Shown piece after piece: positions 46,141 to 58,928 of a DNA stretch of 64,000 nucleotides. Position 1 is the stretch's first letter. Each line of letters opens with the position of its first letter. Source of the stretch: Typha latifolia (taxonomy: Eukaryota > Streptophyta > Magnoliopsida > Poales > Typhaceae); NCBI GenBank assembly GCA_019914945.1, contig CM034102.1, forward strand, positions 981,501 to 1,045,500, given 5' to 3'. The notes below the pieces were generated by a model. The model had not been told where the DNA came from and did no database searches. It was given only the letters and a program-made list of their open reading frames with translations. Made by a program: the position numbers and the translations under genes.

Positions 46141-47006
46141 ATTTCTAATCCAGGATTTAAATGCCCAAACGCAGCTCTTCTGCAAACCGCACAACTTATC
46201 AATCTCAGCAAACAAACAGTAGGAAGACAAGAGCCCAAATTCCAAGCTTTGCCAAAGATGCAGCCCTTTTTATCAATTCAAGATGGGGATTCCAATAAAG
46301 TGAGAAGAACCCAGTTCGATTCAGGCAAAGCAGAGCCAATATTAGAGCTCAAAGACGAAAATTTCACAGTTGGGTACCTCAGTTCAAGCCATTAGTAGCA
46401 CAGACTCGGCAACTTCGTCAACTCTGCTAGAGTGCTAGTGCTTCCACGGGTGCTCCAAACCCTACAACTCCTCGCTCGCAATATTTTTATACAGCAATTT
46501 GTACATAACACCCTACATTTAAGCGATTTTTTACAAACTACATGCGTAACACCAACACGTATATTATTTATTCTCTTGGCAACTAATTTTATAATTAGTT
46601 CGATTACTTTTATCTTGCTGAGGTTGCAGGAACGGTTCGTGTTTTCTTTTTTATTTCATTCAAGACGACGTCCATTAAAAATTTAAACAAACCCATTTAG
46701 GTTCTGGTCCAATATATGGACCAAGATTGATTACAGGATCCAATTCGGTGGGCCCCATGAGTTATTGGAAACCCACTTTCTCACCCATAGCTCCTCGTGC
46801 CTCCCACTCTTAATAATAAATTAACTAATTATTAGGAAAAAAAACAATTTTGCATATATACCCATCTAAAGTTACAATTTGTGTTTATCTCCTAGCTCTA
46901 GCTTTTACTTTTCTTTTTGTCTACTCTTCCGAATTAGTCTCTCTCTATATATAATTCAATTCAATGTATGCACAAAAAAAGAAAACCAAAGAGAGAGAAG
47001 AGGAAA

Positions 47007-47039
<33 letters not shown>

Positions 47040-47343
47040 CTCCACTTCCACTTCCATCTCACCACCTTGGTTCCCGAAAGAGTCTCTCTTTCCCTATGTG
47101 CTTGTCTTCGTCTACAACATCCAATCTCTTCTCTTCTTCTCCTTTTCTTCTTCTCCAAATCCCTGCAACACCGCCATCTTCCTCTTTCGCCTTTCTTTCG
47201 ACTTATGCATGTTGGACATCAAGAATTATTCGTTGCTCTCTCGGCTCATCGAGATGAAACCCATGTTCACGTAAGCTTCTCTTCAAGATCTACTTATTTG
47301 CCCCAGTTAAAGCTCTTCGAGTATTGATTAGGTGTTGAACTAT
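46141..47343. other. Divergent promoter between PPR and PEX3 genes
   Basis: No coding region seen. About 46390-46500 holds the likely transcription start of the PPR gene. Pyrimidine-rich DNA and an (AAT)n tract (about 47007-47038) lie in the PEX3 leader. Confidence 0.5.
47007..47038. repeat. (AAT)n microsatellite in the PEX3 leader
   Basis: About ten AAT units roughly 300 bp upstream of the PEX3 start codon. Confidence 0.9.
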
Positions 47344-49692
47344 ATGTCACGAAGCAGGGGTTTCTGGAACAAGCATAGGAAGAGGATCTTGATTGCTTTA
47401 GGCGTTCTTGGAAGTGGGTATTTTATTTACAAGTTCTATGATGCTCGTAAGAGGAGGGTGTTATCACAATTTGAGCAGCAGTTACAAGTTGAGGAGCTTA
47501 TTAGAACCCAGTATGAGTTCACTATTCAATCCCTGTTTCTCTGTAATTCTTTATTATTATTATTATTATTTTTAACCTTTTTCTCGTCAAGAAGTTTATG
47601 TAGCAATCCATCTGGTTTGCTGATAGATTGCAGACCCACTTTGAGAACATACAAAGAATTTCCGATACGACGACGCTGCCATATGCGATGCACTATCTCT
47701 GCGCGAGGTTATCGGCAGAGCTGGACCTTTCACATTTGACAGAGAAGCTAATGCAAGGGAAGAGTCACTCCAGAGATCTAATGGCGAAGGAGAAGCTTGA
47801 ACTATGGGAAAAGCTTAAAATTCTTAGTATGTTATATATATCGATGTATTATTATTCTTTACATGCTATGACAGGCTTAAAGTTCTGATTTTGATTTGTG
47901 GTGTTTCTTTTTTCATATATATATATATCCCCTTGCTTGTTTAGGCTTCACAAGAACAGCTTCTTCCTTGTGGACAATGACAATGCTTAGCTTATATGTT
48001 AGAGTTCAGGTCAACATCTTAGGGAGGCATCTTTATCTAGAGATGGCAAGTGGTGCAGAAGTCTCAAACTCACAGGTAAATAATGTGCTTTGATTGTTTT
48101 AGATGTCATTTACTTGTAACATGCTTTCCCTGATTACCATATAGCTGAACTAAATCTTAATCAGTAAGTCTCTTATTAATTTTTTGGTAGCAATCTTTGC
48201 TATATGTCGTCTTTGATGTTTATTCTAACAGCCAGCATAAATTTCATTAATTTCTTTTTGTTAAAAGCTGCATAACATTAATTGTCTCATAGTAGGTTAT
48301 TAGTCAATATATAGATAAAGGATAACTCATATATCGCTTTTAAATATTTATTACCAACAAGACGACATTATACTCTATTTTGATGGCCTGAAATGAGTAA
48401 CACTGAATTCTTTTTGGCGAAACATAATTCGTCTTGCTTTAGTTCTTTATTTTGGGTTGTTGAAGTTGCTCTTACTGATTACTGTAGGGTGAATCTGACT
48501 CACTCAACAAGCATGGTCAGCAAGATTTTCTAGCAACTGCTGATTTCCTCTCCACCTATAGACTCGGTGCGTTGATCAAAAACATGCAGAGTGCGACGAA
48601 GGAAGTTCTGAAAGAGTAAGGATAAATTTCTGCAACTTTGCATATATCATTGCCTCCATAGACCCTGAATTTTGCAGGATCTTAGTGTACTTGGACACAC
48701 TTTTCATTGTTTTTTTTATTCTTTTTTTTTTTCAGTTCAGGCAATTGTAGATCGATTACTTATGAAACACTAGCTCATAACAATCTCCCATATATATCAC
48801 CACAAGCAGACCTTTATATTAGTTATGTTTTGCTGAAAAGCACCATTTGATTAATTGTTCAGCTTTGAACAGAAGAATTCTTAGGTTCACATTTTGAATA
48901 AATGTTATGCCTTGCTGCATTGGTGACATATGTGATTTAAACATCATGTACAGAAAGCAGCTCAAAGACCCTTTCAGCATGAGCCAATTGCACGAAACAA
49001 TCATGCAGATATTGGAGCGGTTCATGAGTATCGGTGAACCGAACTATTGGATAAGCTACCTGATACCTGAAAATGCAACTGCATATAGACAGCTAGTAGT
49101 CCTGTCTACCGATGATTCATCGGTTCTCATGGATGTAAGCAAACTCGATCAATTAATGTCAGAGACACGTGCAGTGCTGTTAAGGTATGGATATATACAT
49201 ACTGTTCTTCTGATATCTTCATGTTAAACTCTGAAAATTTACAGGTGCTAGATTATGTTACAAGATAATTTTGAGTAGGTAATCAACTAAATCGAGATTC
49301 ATGTAATATATAAAACTCACATACTCTTTTTAGATTCTTCAAGTTCCAGATGTACAATTTGCAGGCTATGAATTGAACAAACTCAAGCTGTTATTCTTCT
49401 CTTACTTCATAATACTTTCTTAAAACTTTTGTGCAGCCCTGACTTTAAGAACATTGCTCTGATATCATTGGAGAAGGTAGTGGACATGCTGATAGAAAAC
49501 ATCAGTGCACTTGGAGGGCCAATTCCTCCTTCAGGAATCCCTCTGGCGAAGCTCTTGCCTCGAGTTGCGCAGCTGAGTCTGCCGCTGCTCGAGGAACCAA
49601 GCAGCAACAAATTCGTTCCGATAATTCGCAATTTGCCTGAGGTTGAACTCTTCTACACTTTTCTTTATGCAAACATACCTCTTGCATCATAA
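47344..49692 (+). CDS. PEX3: Peroxisome biogenesis protein 3 (peroxin-3)
   Basis: Exons 47344-47510, 47627-47826, 47945-48075, 48488-48615, 48954-49184 and 49437-49692 join in phase to 370 aa, the normal plant length. PEX3 sits in the peroxisome and ER membrane and docks PEX19, which brings in peroxisomal membrane proteins. The N-terminus (MSRSRGFWNKHRKRILIALG, then VLGSGYFIYKFYDARKRR) gives the basic residues and single membrane anchor. LQTHFENIQRISDTTTLPYA and FTRTASSLWTMTMLSLYVRV are hallmark blocks of the plant family. LLPRVAQLSLPLLEEPSSN and ELFYTFLYANIPLAS end the protein. The codon at 47332 is GTG; 47344 is the first ATG. The join into exon 2 (CA|A TTG CAG ACC) was picked over a downstream AG because it gives the conserved QLQTHFEN. 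Confidence 0.95.
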
Positions 49693-50345
49693 GAATTAAA
49701 GGAGAGAAAGGAAAAGATGATGATGAATGGTTTCAGCTTGATGGTTTTCAAATTTTGATAGAACACTGGCTCGACATGCAGTAAGATGGTTGTTAAATTC
49801 CCAGTGATCTATGTTTTGTTACACGATGTATATTTTGTATGCTTTTGACTGAAGAGGTGTGAATAAGGCTGTGTATTTTGGAGTAAACTTGTTGCAGAAT
49901 TATTTGCACATTCAAATTAGCACTTCCCTCCATTTTCATTGTAGATTATTTTTAAGATTTCACTTCTTTCTTCCCTTATTATTTGTTGATTTCTATCGTC
50001 TAAAATTTTAACAGATCATTGAATTATAAGACAAACCAATTATTATAGATACATCACTAACAGAGATAAAATCTTATGGTCGCTAATCTATTGATTCTAG
50101 TTGTCTATAAAATTTTGCCATGGTTACGTCATTTATAATCATTCAAGGTAAATTTTTTAAAATAGCCTTAATTAAGACAAGAATAATGCCAGCTAAGATA
50201 CGGGTCGGATGGGACCAAGACGCTCCATTAAAAGTTGGGTTTGGATCCGGTCGTCTGATTTCAGCGGGTGTGAATTGCTAATATACTATGCCAGTTATTA
50301 GTTATTATCATCTCCATCTTTTACTCTCTCTGCTCGCCGGGAGAG
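49693..50345. other. PEX3 3' flank and TTC5-like promoter
   Basis: Tandem genes. The first part is the PEX3 3' UTR, and the last 150 bases are the leader of the TPR gene. No other feature seen. Confidence 0.55.
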
Positions 50346-53300
50346 ATGAACGGCGGTGGTGAGGCATCGGAAGAGAGAGGAGTATTCGCGAGGGCGACGG
50401 AAGCGGCCGATGAGCTCTACCGCTTCCGTGATACCTTCTTCCCCAAAGACCCTGCCGAGAAGACCGCCAAGCTCAAAACCCTAGCCGACTCCGCCCTCGC
50501 CCTCCTCGATTCCCTCCCTCCCGGTATCTTTCGCCTTCTATGTCCTACTTTTCTTTCTTCTCTAACGAGATCCGGCTCTTCACCGCTACTCCATTGTCGC
50601 GATCTTCTTCTATTCTTTCTCGGTTCCGCTACAGTGCAAATGCTTAATCTTGTGCTAAGTTACCATGAATATTTTGTTCTAAGGTTTGTACATAAACGAT
50701 CTCCAGAGCTAAGGATCTTGGAGTTGTAGTCAGAGGTTTCTATGTCGATGTATCGTATGTAGCTAAGACAAGAAACTGATTGATACGGCAATATGGGGAT
50801 GCGTAGACTGTTCGATCTACTTAAACTTGAGCATATTTAAACACATATTATTCGGCAAATGCGGTTTCAAGATATGCATGTAGTTCCATGGACACCGTCG
50901 TTACTATTTTCACTCATAGATACCATGAGAACCGAGAGGTCCTTAATCATCTTGTCCAGACATGAAGGAAACGTGTAGCAACAAAGATATTAGATCATCG
51001 AGCTCATGCTACTTGCACTTTTTGTTGGCTATCTGGATTTCTTAAGTAATGATTCTGGCATTGGATAGTTGGATATTTCCGGTAGCTTTCTCTAACATTC
51101 TTGTATACGATAAATGTTGTCTGAGTTGGCATTCTGTTATTACTAATTCATGAAGACATGCTCATTTTTTGAAGAGTTCATTATTTTTCCTTTATATTCT
51201 GCATAGAGAAAAGGAAGTCACCAATGCAGCGTGCTGTTTATGAATATCTAAGGGGGAAAATACTGGATGTCTTTCCTGATTATCATAAGGAAGCAGAAGA
51301 TCATTTATCAAAAGCTGTATGTGATAGTGAAACATAAATGTTGATTGTAGTATATCTATAAGGTCTTGGCTGTTCTTGAAGTTGTTTTGTTTTGTTTATT
51401 TCAGGTAAAGCTTAGTCCATCACTTGTAGATGCCTGGTTATGCTTAGGTAATTGCATTTGGAAAAAGGGTGATCTGCCCTCAGCAAAGAATTGCTTTTCA
51501 TTAGCATTGAGCAAGGTAGATTTTGTAGCAAGATGAATAATCATTTTATTTTGTAAACTGTATTTCAATCATGAGGCATGGACATTTGTATATCGCAGGG
51601 ACCGAACAAGAAAATACTTTGTCAATTGTCAATGCTTGAAAGGAGTGTGGCTCATGGTAAGGAGACACTTATGCATCCTCCAATTTTTCAAGTGAATTGA
51701 TTGATCTATTGTTTCAATTCACTTTGCATTATATTGCAAATCATCTTTGTTGCTTGTGGATCTTTGGGTGGGAAATCTCTGGTTTCATTCTTAAGTTGAT
51801 TATGCATGGTGGCTGGTTATATGACCAAGCTTAACAACATATTCTCTCCTTCGTCCAATCAATTTGAGGGGCACTTTATGGTGCCATTTTGTATTCATCT
51901 TTGGATCTCATTATCTTTTTCATGTCTTTATCTCTTTGATCGAATCCCATAGGTTCATTTTTTTTTCCGTATCTTGCATTTTCATTCTTATTTTGCAGAT
52001 TTTGATTTTGGCGGAAATGTGTACGTCAAAATGTAGGAAATGAAATATAACTTTTGTATTTTCATTATTAGAGGAATCCTTATGCTATCTCTTATGGAAA
52101 TTTTTGTAGGCACAGAGAATCAAGCCTTCTTAGTTGAAGAAAGCATTAAACATGCAAAAGAAGCTGTCATGTTAGATATCAAAGATGGAAATTCATGGTG
52201 TAAGATTCTTTTATCATCTACTTCAAGTGATGGATATGATGCCATTGTTTTACGTCTACATGTTTAGATGGTTGATGCTTTACACACAAACCATCACTGA
52301 ACTCATTATATGTCATTTGAGCTTTAGTTTAACTGGTCTTTGAGTTAGTTAGGCGTCTGATAGAATTGATTGAAGTGATGATTAGTGTTGGAGTTTGGCT
52401 TATCTTCCATTATACTGTAGCATTGATGCTTATTGTCTTTACGAAAGTAACATATGCAAATACATTCTTTTTCTGGTGTTTCTTCTGTTCTTGTTCTGTT
52501 TGATGCCATTTGTTTGAAAATTAGAAGCCCAGCTGTTTGATGCGAATCTTGAATTTTCTGAAAAAGGTAACGGATTAAGAAAAGCGTTCTAACAGCAGTT
52601 ACACTGCCCCTGAATGGAACTTCAATGTTACTTTTGCACAGACAATCTTGGAAATGCATGTCTCACAAGTTTCTTCGTGACTGGATCCTGGGATCACGCA
52701 AAGCTTCAGCAGTCAGTGAAAGCATATCAAAATGCTGTAAGAGCAGACTTCATCTCATGTTTATCATTTTGTTTTCTTCTGCAGATTGTTGGAATGGATC
52801 AATCTTGCAAAAAGTTTCTCTTGGTAAAAATTAAAGATGAACAACTTTAGTTAGGTTTTAGTACTGAATTGGTTCTATGTTCAGGAGAAAGATGAAATGA
52901 CGAAAGCAAATCCAGATCTTTATTTCAACTGTGCTACTGTAAGTGTGCAAAGCATCTAATTGGTACTCGTTGACTTCCTTTTTTTTTCGTGTAAATTTCT
53001 TCTTTAGTTGAGCATTTTGATTTGACAATCACTTCAGTTGCCTCTGACAATGTAAATAATGTTTTTCTTTTTCCCTTTTCTTCAGGCCAACAAGTATCTA
53101 GAAAATTATGAGAGGGCTCTTCATGGATTTGAAGCTGCAGCTCTAAAAGATCCTGGGCTGGATGCAGATCAGGAAGTTCAAAAGATCATCAGTCTTCTGG
53201 ATAAGCTAGAAAATTTGATGAAGGTAACATACTAACATATACTTTTAATGAAACGTCATTCTTGCTATGAGAACGAAGTTTAAATTCATAAAGTATAAGT

Positions 53301-55129
53301 TTAATTTCAAGCCGTAACTCATAAAAGTACTTTTATTTCCGCTGCAACTTCCATATTGTATGTTGGAACTTCTGAACAAGGAATTAAAACATTTATTGTA
53401 GGAACAGGTTCCGGTGAATGATTTTTCTGTTGTTTGTTTTATTAAAATTCTTCAATTTTTCTGTTGTTTACTTTATGTAAAGAAGGTGATCTATCTCCTT
53501 CAGTTAGATATATTGTTTTGAGAATACATTGGCTTTTAAGTTGAAATTTTCCAAAAGAGTGAAGGAATGTTTGCAAGCATGTCTCTTGTTCCTAGTGTTG
53601 TATCTCTATATGACACATTTATTGCAGGGGCAGGTTCGGGCTAAACGATTAGCATCAGTCCTGTCAACCTTAGGTGAAGTCAACTGTAAGTTTTTCTTGG
53701 CACATCTGACCATGTAAAGCTGTACTCCTCATGAATTTGTTTTAGGACTTCTGTAATTGATCATGTTTGCTGCTTTTCTTGTTAGTAAAATCATCACACA
53801 AGAAAGCTACTGTGAGTGTCCTTTCAGAAGGGCTGAACAAGGCAGTAGCAGTTTTGGCAAAAGTGCTTCTCTTCATAAAACATGATAATATAGCTCCAAT
53901 GTGAGTCTCTCCATTCTTGTAGAGAATATTGTGAATAATTCTGAATGCCATATATCAGTAAGATTATTGTGATAGACCAAGAGACCTCATACTAAATTAT
54001 TAATGTTTGACCTTCATATAAGTGTCTATGAACCTTATTTTAAAACAGCGACAACTTGTTTTCACTTAATTGATTTTAATAGCTTATATTTAGATGGGCT
54101 AAATAAAGTGAAATAGAGAGAAGGAAAGCATCATTCTTATAGCTTTTGACCATGCCAAGAAGTTTTTTATTTCATCTCTTGCTTCAAGTCATCTAGAGCA
54201 TATTTATGAATAAACTGTGTACTTCAGTCAGAGGTAGTTTATGATTCATATCATTCTTCAGGTACTACTTAGTATGTGATATGGAACAGACTAATTTCAT
54301 TCTTTCGGTGTATGGACTACACAGTGAAGCAGTAAGCATCGCACGACATTTCTTTTGTCATTTTGTAACTTTGCTCATGTAACTGCATTTTTCTTTTCTC
54401 AATTTTTGGGAAATTTAAAAGTTATTTCTTCTTATTAGTAGCTCTGCAACTAGTTAGCTTCTTTTTTCCATAGTAGGTTGTAATATAATTAGCCTAAGAC
54501 CTCTGGTCAATTTGTCATATAGATTAAGGAAGGTGATCGTGTAACGTTGCTGGAACCATATCATCGACTGGTAGATTTTTCATGGAAAGACAAGGTACAT
54601 CTTTATACTTTTATTAATTAATAGCCTTCTCTTTTTATTGTGTTATTCCTAAATGCACATGGAGAATAACTTCATTAATTTGATGAAATATGATAAAAGA
54701 ATAAAAAAAATTGCACAACCATATAAGTTTGACCCAATTTATCAGGTTCAAATGATGTGAAGGACTGAATTTTGGGTTTGGGTCAGAATTGATCATAGTT
54801 TTACATTATGGCTATTGTATATGAATTTTGATCCCAGCTGAATGCAACCAATTTCCACCACTAGATTTTATACGGACTTGCTATTTTGAAGCAGAACCAG
54901 CTTTCTGTTAGAAACTTAGAATCAGTCAACCTAATTTTCTTAAGGGAATATGAGTGCGTCTTCATTATTGCTCTTTCTCTGCTCCTTTTGATTTGGTTTT
55001 TCTATGAAGCAGCACTATCAATTCAAATCAATACGTGTGGATTTTATGGAACAAATTCTTGTTAATGAAAAAGCACCAGCTCCTCATCACACAGTAAGGG
55101 CTTCAATTCGTGCACAGCATAAGCCATGA
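50346..55129 (+). CDS. Tetratricopeptide repeat protein 5 (TTC5)-like
   Basis: Thirteen exons: 50346-50523, 51207-51316, 51405-51515, 51599-51656, 52110-52199, 52642-52736, 52885-52938, 53086-53223, 53628-53685, 53786-53900, 54262-54331, 54523-54594, 55013-55129. They join in phase to 421 aa. The N-terminal part has TPR helices (SLVDAWLCLGNCIWKKGDLP, SWYNLGNACLTSFFVTGS, NPDLYFNCATANKYLENYER). The C-terminal 150 residues (ASVLSTLGEVNLKSSHKKA, then KEGDRVTLLEPYHRLVDFSW) match the OB-fold domain of TTC5. In animals TTC5/Strap is a stress-response cofactor and also recognises nascent tubulin. The plant role is unknown to me. Donor choice in exon 5 (TGGT|gtaaga) is needed to keep the WYNLGNA motif. 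The short exons 4, 7 and 9 depend on phase and motif fit. Confidence 0.88.
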
Positions 55130-56594
55130 AATTTCTCTGCTACCGGATCTTAAATCCCGGCTGTAAGTTAATATTTACTGTTTACTCTTAACATGATTAT
55201 GGTGTTATATATGTGAGCTGTAAGTTAATGTTTGCTCTTTCCTATCAACGTGATATGGTGTTATATATGTGAGCCTGCAACTTTTATCTTGTAATTGAGC
55301 ATGAGGTTAACAAGTTTTGATCCTTATAGCCAATTCCTGTAAATCAGATTATATGCACGTTAATTTATGACGTTGCAAATTAACTTGGAGGTCAGGAAAA
55401 CAAAAAAAAAATTCAACGGAGTTGATACGCGGCAGGACCGGGCTGCAGGGAATTTTTGTAATTGTTGGAACTCTTGTTTTAATTGCTGCGGATGATTTTG
55501 TAGCAAACCACACTGCTGCCAAGTATATGTACTGCTCCAGGGATTTTGGTACTGTTCCCTGAACTGCTGCATTGTACATCATTTGGCAGCCAGTCAACGG
55601 CTGCTATGTAGGTCTGCAGGAAATTCCAGCATTTAGGGGGTGCAGAAAGAAAAAGACCATTGCTCCCATTTAATAATGCTGGTGATCCACCTGTCACGAT
55701 TGTAGTATTTTGGGAGTATAATTTCGGTCTATAGTAACTAACCAGTAAGTGAGCCATACCTCTTGAGTTGAGTTTACTAAATTGTAGTAACGGTGCTGGG
55801 TTCGGGTCAGGAACGATCTAAGTGGTAACTGGTTAGTATTTATAGGTGGCAAAATCAATCATAAATCAATTTATTAAATGCGACCTAACATAATGATCAC
55901 CTGACCCTTCTCAATTCGAACTAGCCCATACTTGAGCTAATTTGACTTGAACATGGTTGACCTGATCTTGAACTCGATTTGGTATTGTGAGATAATCAGG
56001 TCCAACTCAAGCATTATGTCTGAGAATTATAAATACGTGTCACCATGCTATACTACGGCAAAATCCAGTTCCTGCATCTCTGGGTAGTCATACACCAACC
56101 CAACACACACCTAAATATGCATTTGCCATCTCGCCAGGCAACATTCGGCCAGGGCAGTACCGTTGACTAAAGTTAAAAGACATAAAAACCCTCCAAATTT
56201 TTCGTTGCGTTTCCTTCCAGTATTCGCTACAACGAGTAAGGGGTATAATTTGACAGTTGTGATTACACCTGGTTTAAATCTGGGAAGTTTTTTATATTCG
56301 ATTTCGGATTCAATCACAATCATCGAATGGCGTCCCCAGATAGATCCCGCACCGAATCCACCTTGATCCTCTGAGAGGTAGCAGGCTAGCAGCACACTTG
56401 TCACTTAATGTGGATGGATTAGTAATTCTGTCGACTTTTTACCATTTTACTAAGACTATGAGAATTGAGAAGACGTCATGGAACCTCTCGTTCCACAAGG
56501 GTGAGGTGGTGTTGCGATTAGGCGCAACCACAGTTTAAAGCTCTCGAAAGGGCTCTCGGAAGGACTTTCTTCTCTGCCTCTCTAATTCTCAATA
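55130..56594. other. Intergenic region
   Basis: TTC5-like 3' flank and 2-hydroxyacyl-CoA lyase promoter. A 92-codon minus frame (about 55479-55757) and others exist, but none has recognisable motifs or clear splice partners. No repeat of note seen. Confidence 0.5.
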
Positions 56595-58928
56595 ATGGCA
56601 AATGAAGGTGATGTCAAAACCGCCCTGGAAACTCGATCTACTTCCGATGCTCTCGTTGACGGCAGCGCTCTCGTCGCCCGGGCCCTCGCTGCCGCTGATG
56701 TTCGTCACATGTTCGGCGTGGTTGGCATCCCCGTCACCGCCGTCGCCACCCGAGCCGTCGCCGCCGGAGTCCGATTCATCGCCTTCCACAATGAGCAATC
56801 CGCTGGATACGCTGCTTCCTCCTACGGTTACCTCACCGGTCATCCCGGTGTCTTCCTCACAGTATCCGGCCCCGGATGCGTCCACGGCCTCGCCGGTCTC
56901 TCCAACGCTGCCATCAACGCCTGGCCGGCAGTCATGATCTCCGGATCCTGCGACCAGAGCGACTTCGGCAGGGGCGACTTCCAGGAGCTCGATCAGATTG
57001 CTGCCGTTAAACCCTTTGTCAAGGTCGCCGTTAAGGCCACGCGGATCTCCGACATCCCTCGCCTCGTCCGCGAGGTTCTTGCCGCGGCTGTTTCGGGTCG
57101 GCCCGGCGGTTGCTATCTTGACCTCCCTTCCGACGTGCTCCACCAGACAATCCCCGAATCGGAGGCTGCTAGGATTTTAGCCGAGGCCGAAAACCCTAGA
57201 TTTGAAGAAATTGTGGTTTCAGAATCCGTGGAGATCGAAAAGGCGGTATCTTTATTAAGACACGCAGAGAGGCCCTTAATTGTGTTTGGTAAAGGTGCTG
57301 CCTTTGCTAGGGCAGAGGATGCCCTCAAGAAATTGATCGATATCACTGGAATACCTTTCCTTCCTACCCCGATGGGAAAGGGTTTGCTGCCCGACACCCA
57401 TGAGCTTGCGGCCACCGCCGCAAGGTCGCTGGCAATTGGTCAGTGCGATGTCGCCCTTGTTGTCGGTGCACGGCTCAACTGGTTGCTCCACTTCGGTGAG
57501 CCGCCAAGATGGTCTAAAGATGTGAAATTCATACTTGTGGATGTATGCAAGGAGGAAATTGAGCTCCGGAAGCCCCACATTGGTTTGGTGGGTGATGCAA
57601 AACAAGTTCTCAATCTGATCAATAGAGAGATCAAGGACAGGCCATTTTGTTTGGGGAGGTCACATTCATGGGTGGAGGCCATTTCAAAGAAGGCAAAGGA
57701 GAATGTGGCTAAGATGGAACTGCAATTGCGAAAAGATGTGGTGCCATTCAATTTCTTCACCCCAATGAGGATTATTAGAGATGCAATTCTTGCTGAGGGG
57801 AGTCCCGCACCGATACTTGTGTCTGAAGGGGCGAACACAATGGATGTCGGAAGGGCAGTGTTGGTGCAGAATGAACCAAGGACAAGGTTGGATGCGGGGA
57901 CATGGGGAACAATGGGGGTCGGTTTAGGTTACTGCATTGCAGCTGCAGTGGCGTCGTCACCTGGTCGATTGGTGGTGGCCGTGGAAGGGGATTCTGGATT
58001 TGGGTTCAGTGCAATGGAGGTTGAGGTATGGCCAATGCTTTTTGTGGCTAATATTAATATTCTTGAATACTTGTGCTAATATGTCTCACTCAAAAAATAT
58101 CTGTTTTGTTATTTAGAGTACCTTGAAATAAGAAACTCCCAGTCAGGTATTTTCTGTTCGTGCATCACTGTGTATGTGGTGTATGTGTACATTGTTTTAG
58201 ATATTTCTTATTCCATCATGCACATTGTTTTGATCATTTTAATCTGACTTCCCAAGTTTGACATGTTAGCTGGTCTGTTCATGCAATAGTATGCATGCGT
58301 TGTTACTCATTCCTGTCAGTCTCAGACTCTCATCAGTTCCTTTGTGGTGGCTAATATTACTATATTTTTGCGTATATTTCTCACTGAAAAAGATTAGAGT
58401 ACCTTAAAATTATAATAATTCCCTAATTGAAGATTCTGCTCTTTGCTTTAGTTCTACTGATTTTTCAGTAATGGGATTATTTTTCAAGCATAAGATTGCA
58501 AAACACCATAGTGGTATGTATATATATATATATCCTAGCTAAATCCTAGCTAAGATATATTGTTCAATTATCTTGAAATGACCTCATCAGATGTGCTTTT
58601 TTCATATCTGCAGACTCTAGTGAGATACCAGCTTCCAGTTGTGGTCATCGTCTTTAATAATGGTGGAGTTTATGGTGGTGATAGGAGAAATCCTGATGAA
58701 ATAACTGGACCATACAAAGATGACCCTGCTCCAACTTCTTTTGTTCCAAATGCAGCTTACCATACTCTTATTGAAGCTTTCGGAGGAAAAGGTTATATTG
58801 TTGGGACCCCTCAAGAGCTCAAATCTGCTCTTTCTGAATCATTTTCTGCACGAAAGCCAGCTGTAATCAATGTGATCATAGATCCATATGCTGGTGCAGA
58901 GAGCGGGAGAATGCAGCACAAAAACTGA
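56595..58928 (+). CDS. HACL1: 2-hydroxyacyl-CoA lyase / oxalyl-CoA decarboxylase (ThDP enzyme)
   Basis: Exons 56595-58025 and 58614-58928 join in phase to 581 aa. The first domain binds the thiamine pyrimidine: VRFIAFHNEQSAGYAASSYG carries the catalytic Glu. The middle domain has IVFGKGAAFARAEDALKKL. The C-terminal ThDP domain holds the metal motif as EGDSGFGFSAMEVE ... IVFNNGGVYGGD, split by the only intron. The single Arabidopsis homologue (At5g17380) works as oxalyl-CoA decarboxylase in the AAE3-dependent oxalate breakdown path, and relatives cleave 2-hydroxyacyl-CoA in peroxisomes. Which substrate this one uses is not visible. The C-terminus ends MQHKN, not a canonical PTS1 (SKL-like), so peroxisomal import would need another signal. 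The N-terminus has no obvious transit peptide. Confidence 0.93.

Noticed and set aside
46141..46245. 35-codon N-terminal extension of the PPR gene
   Set aside because: It begins at a TTG codon. The first ATG (46140) starts a plausible mitochondrial targeting peptide.
55349..55757. Minus frames downstream of the TTC5-like gene
   Set aside because: No recognisable domain, and overlapping frames compete with one another.
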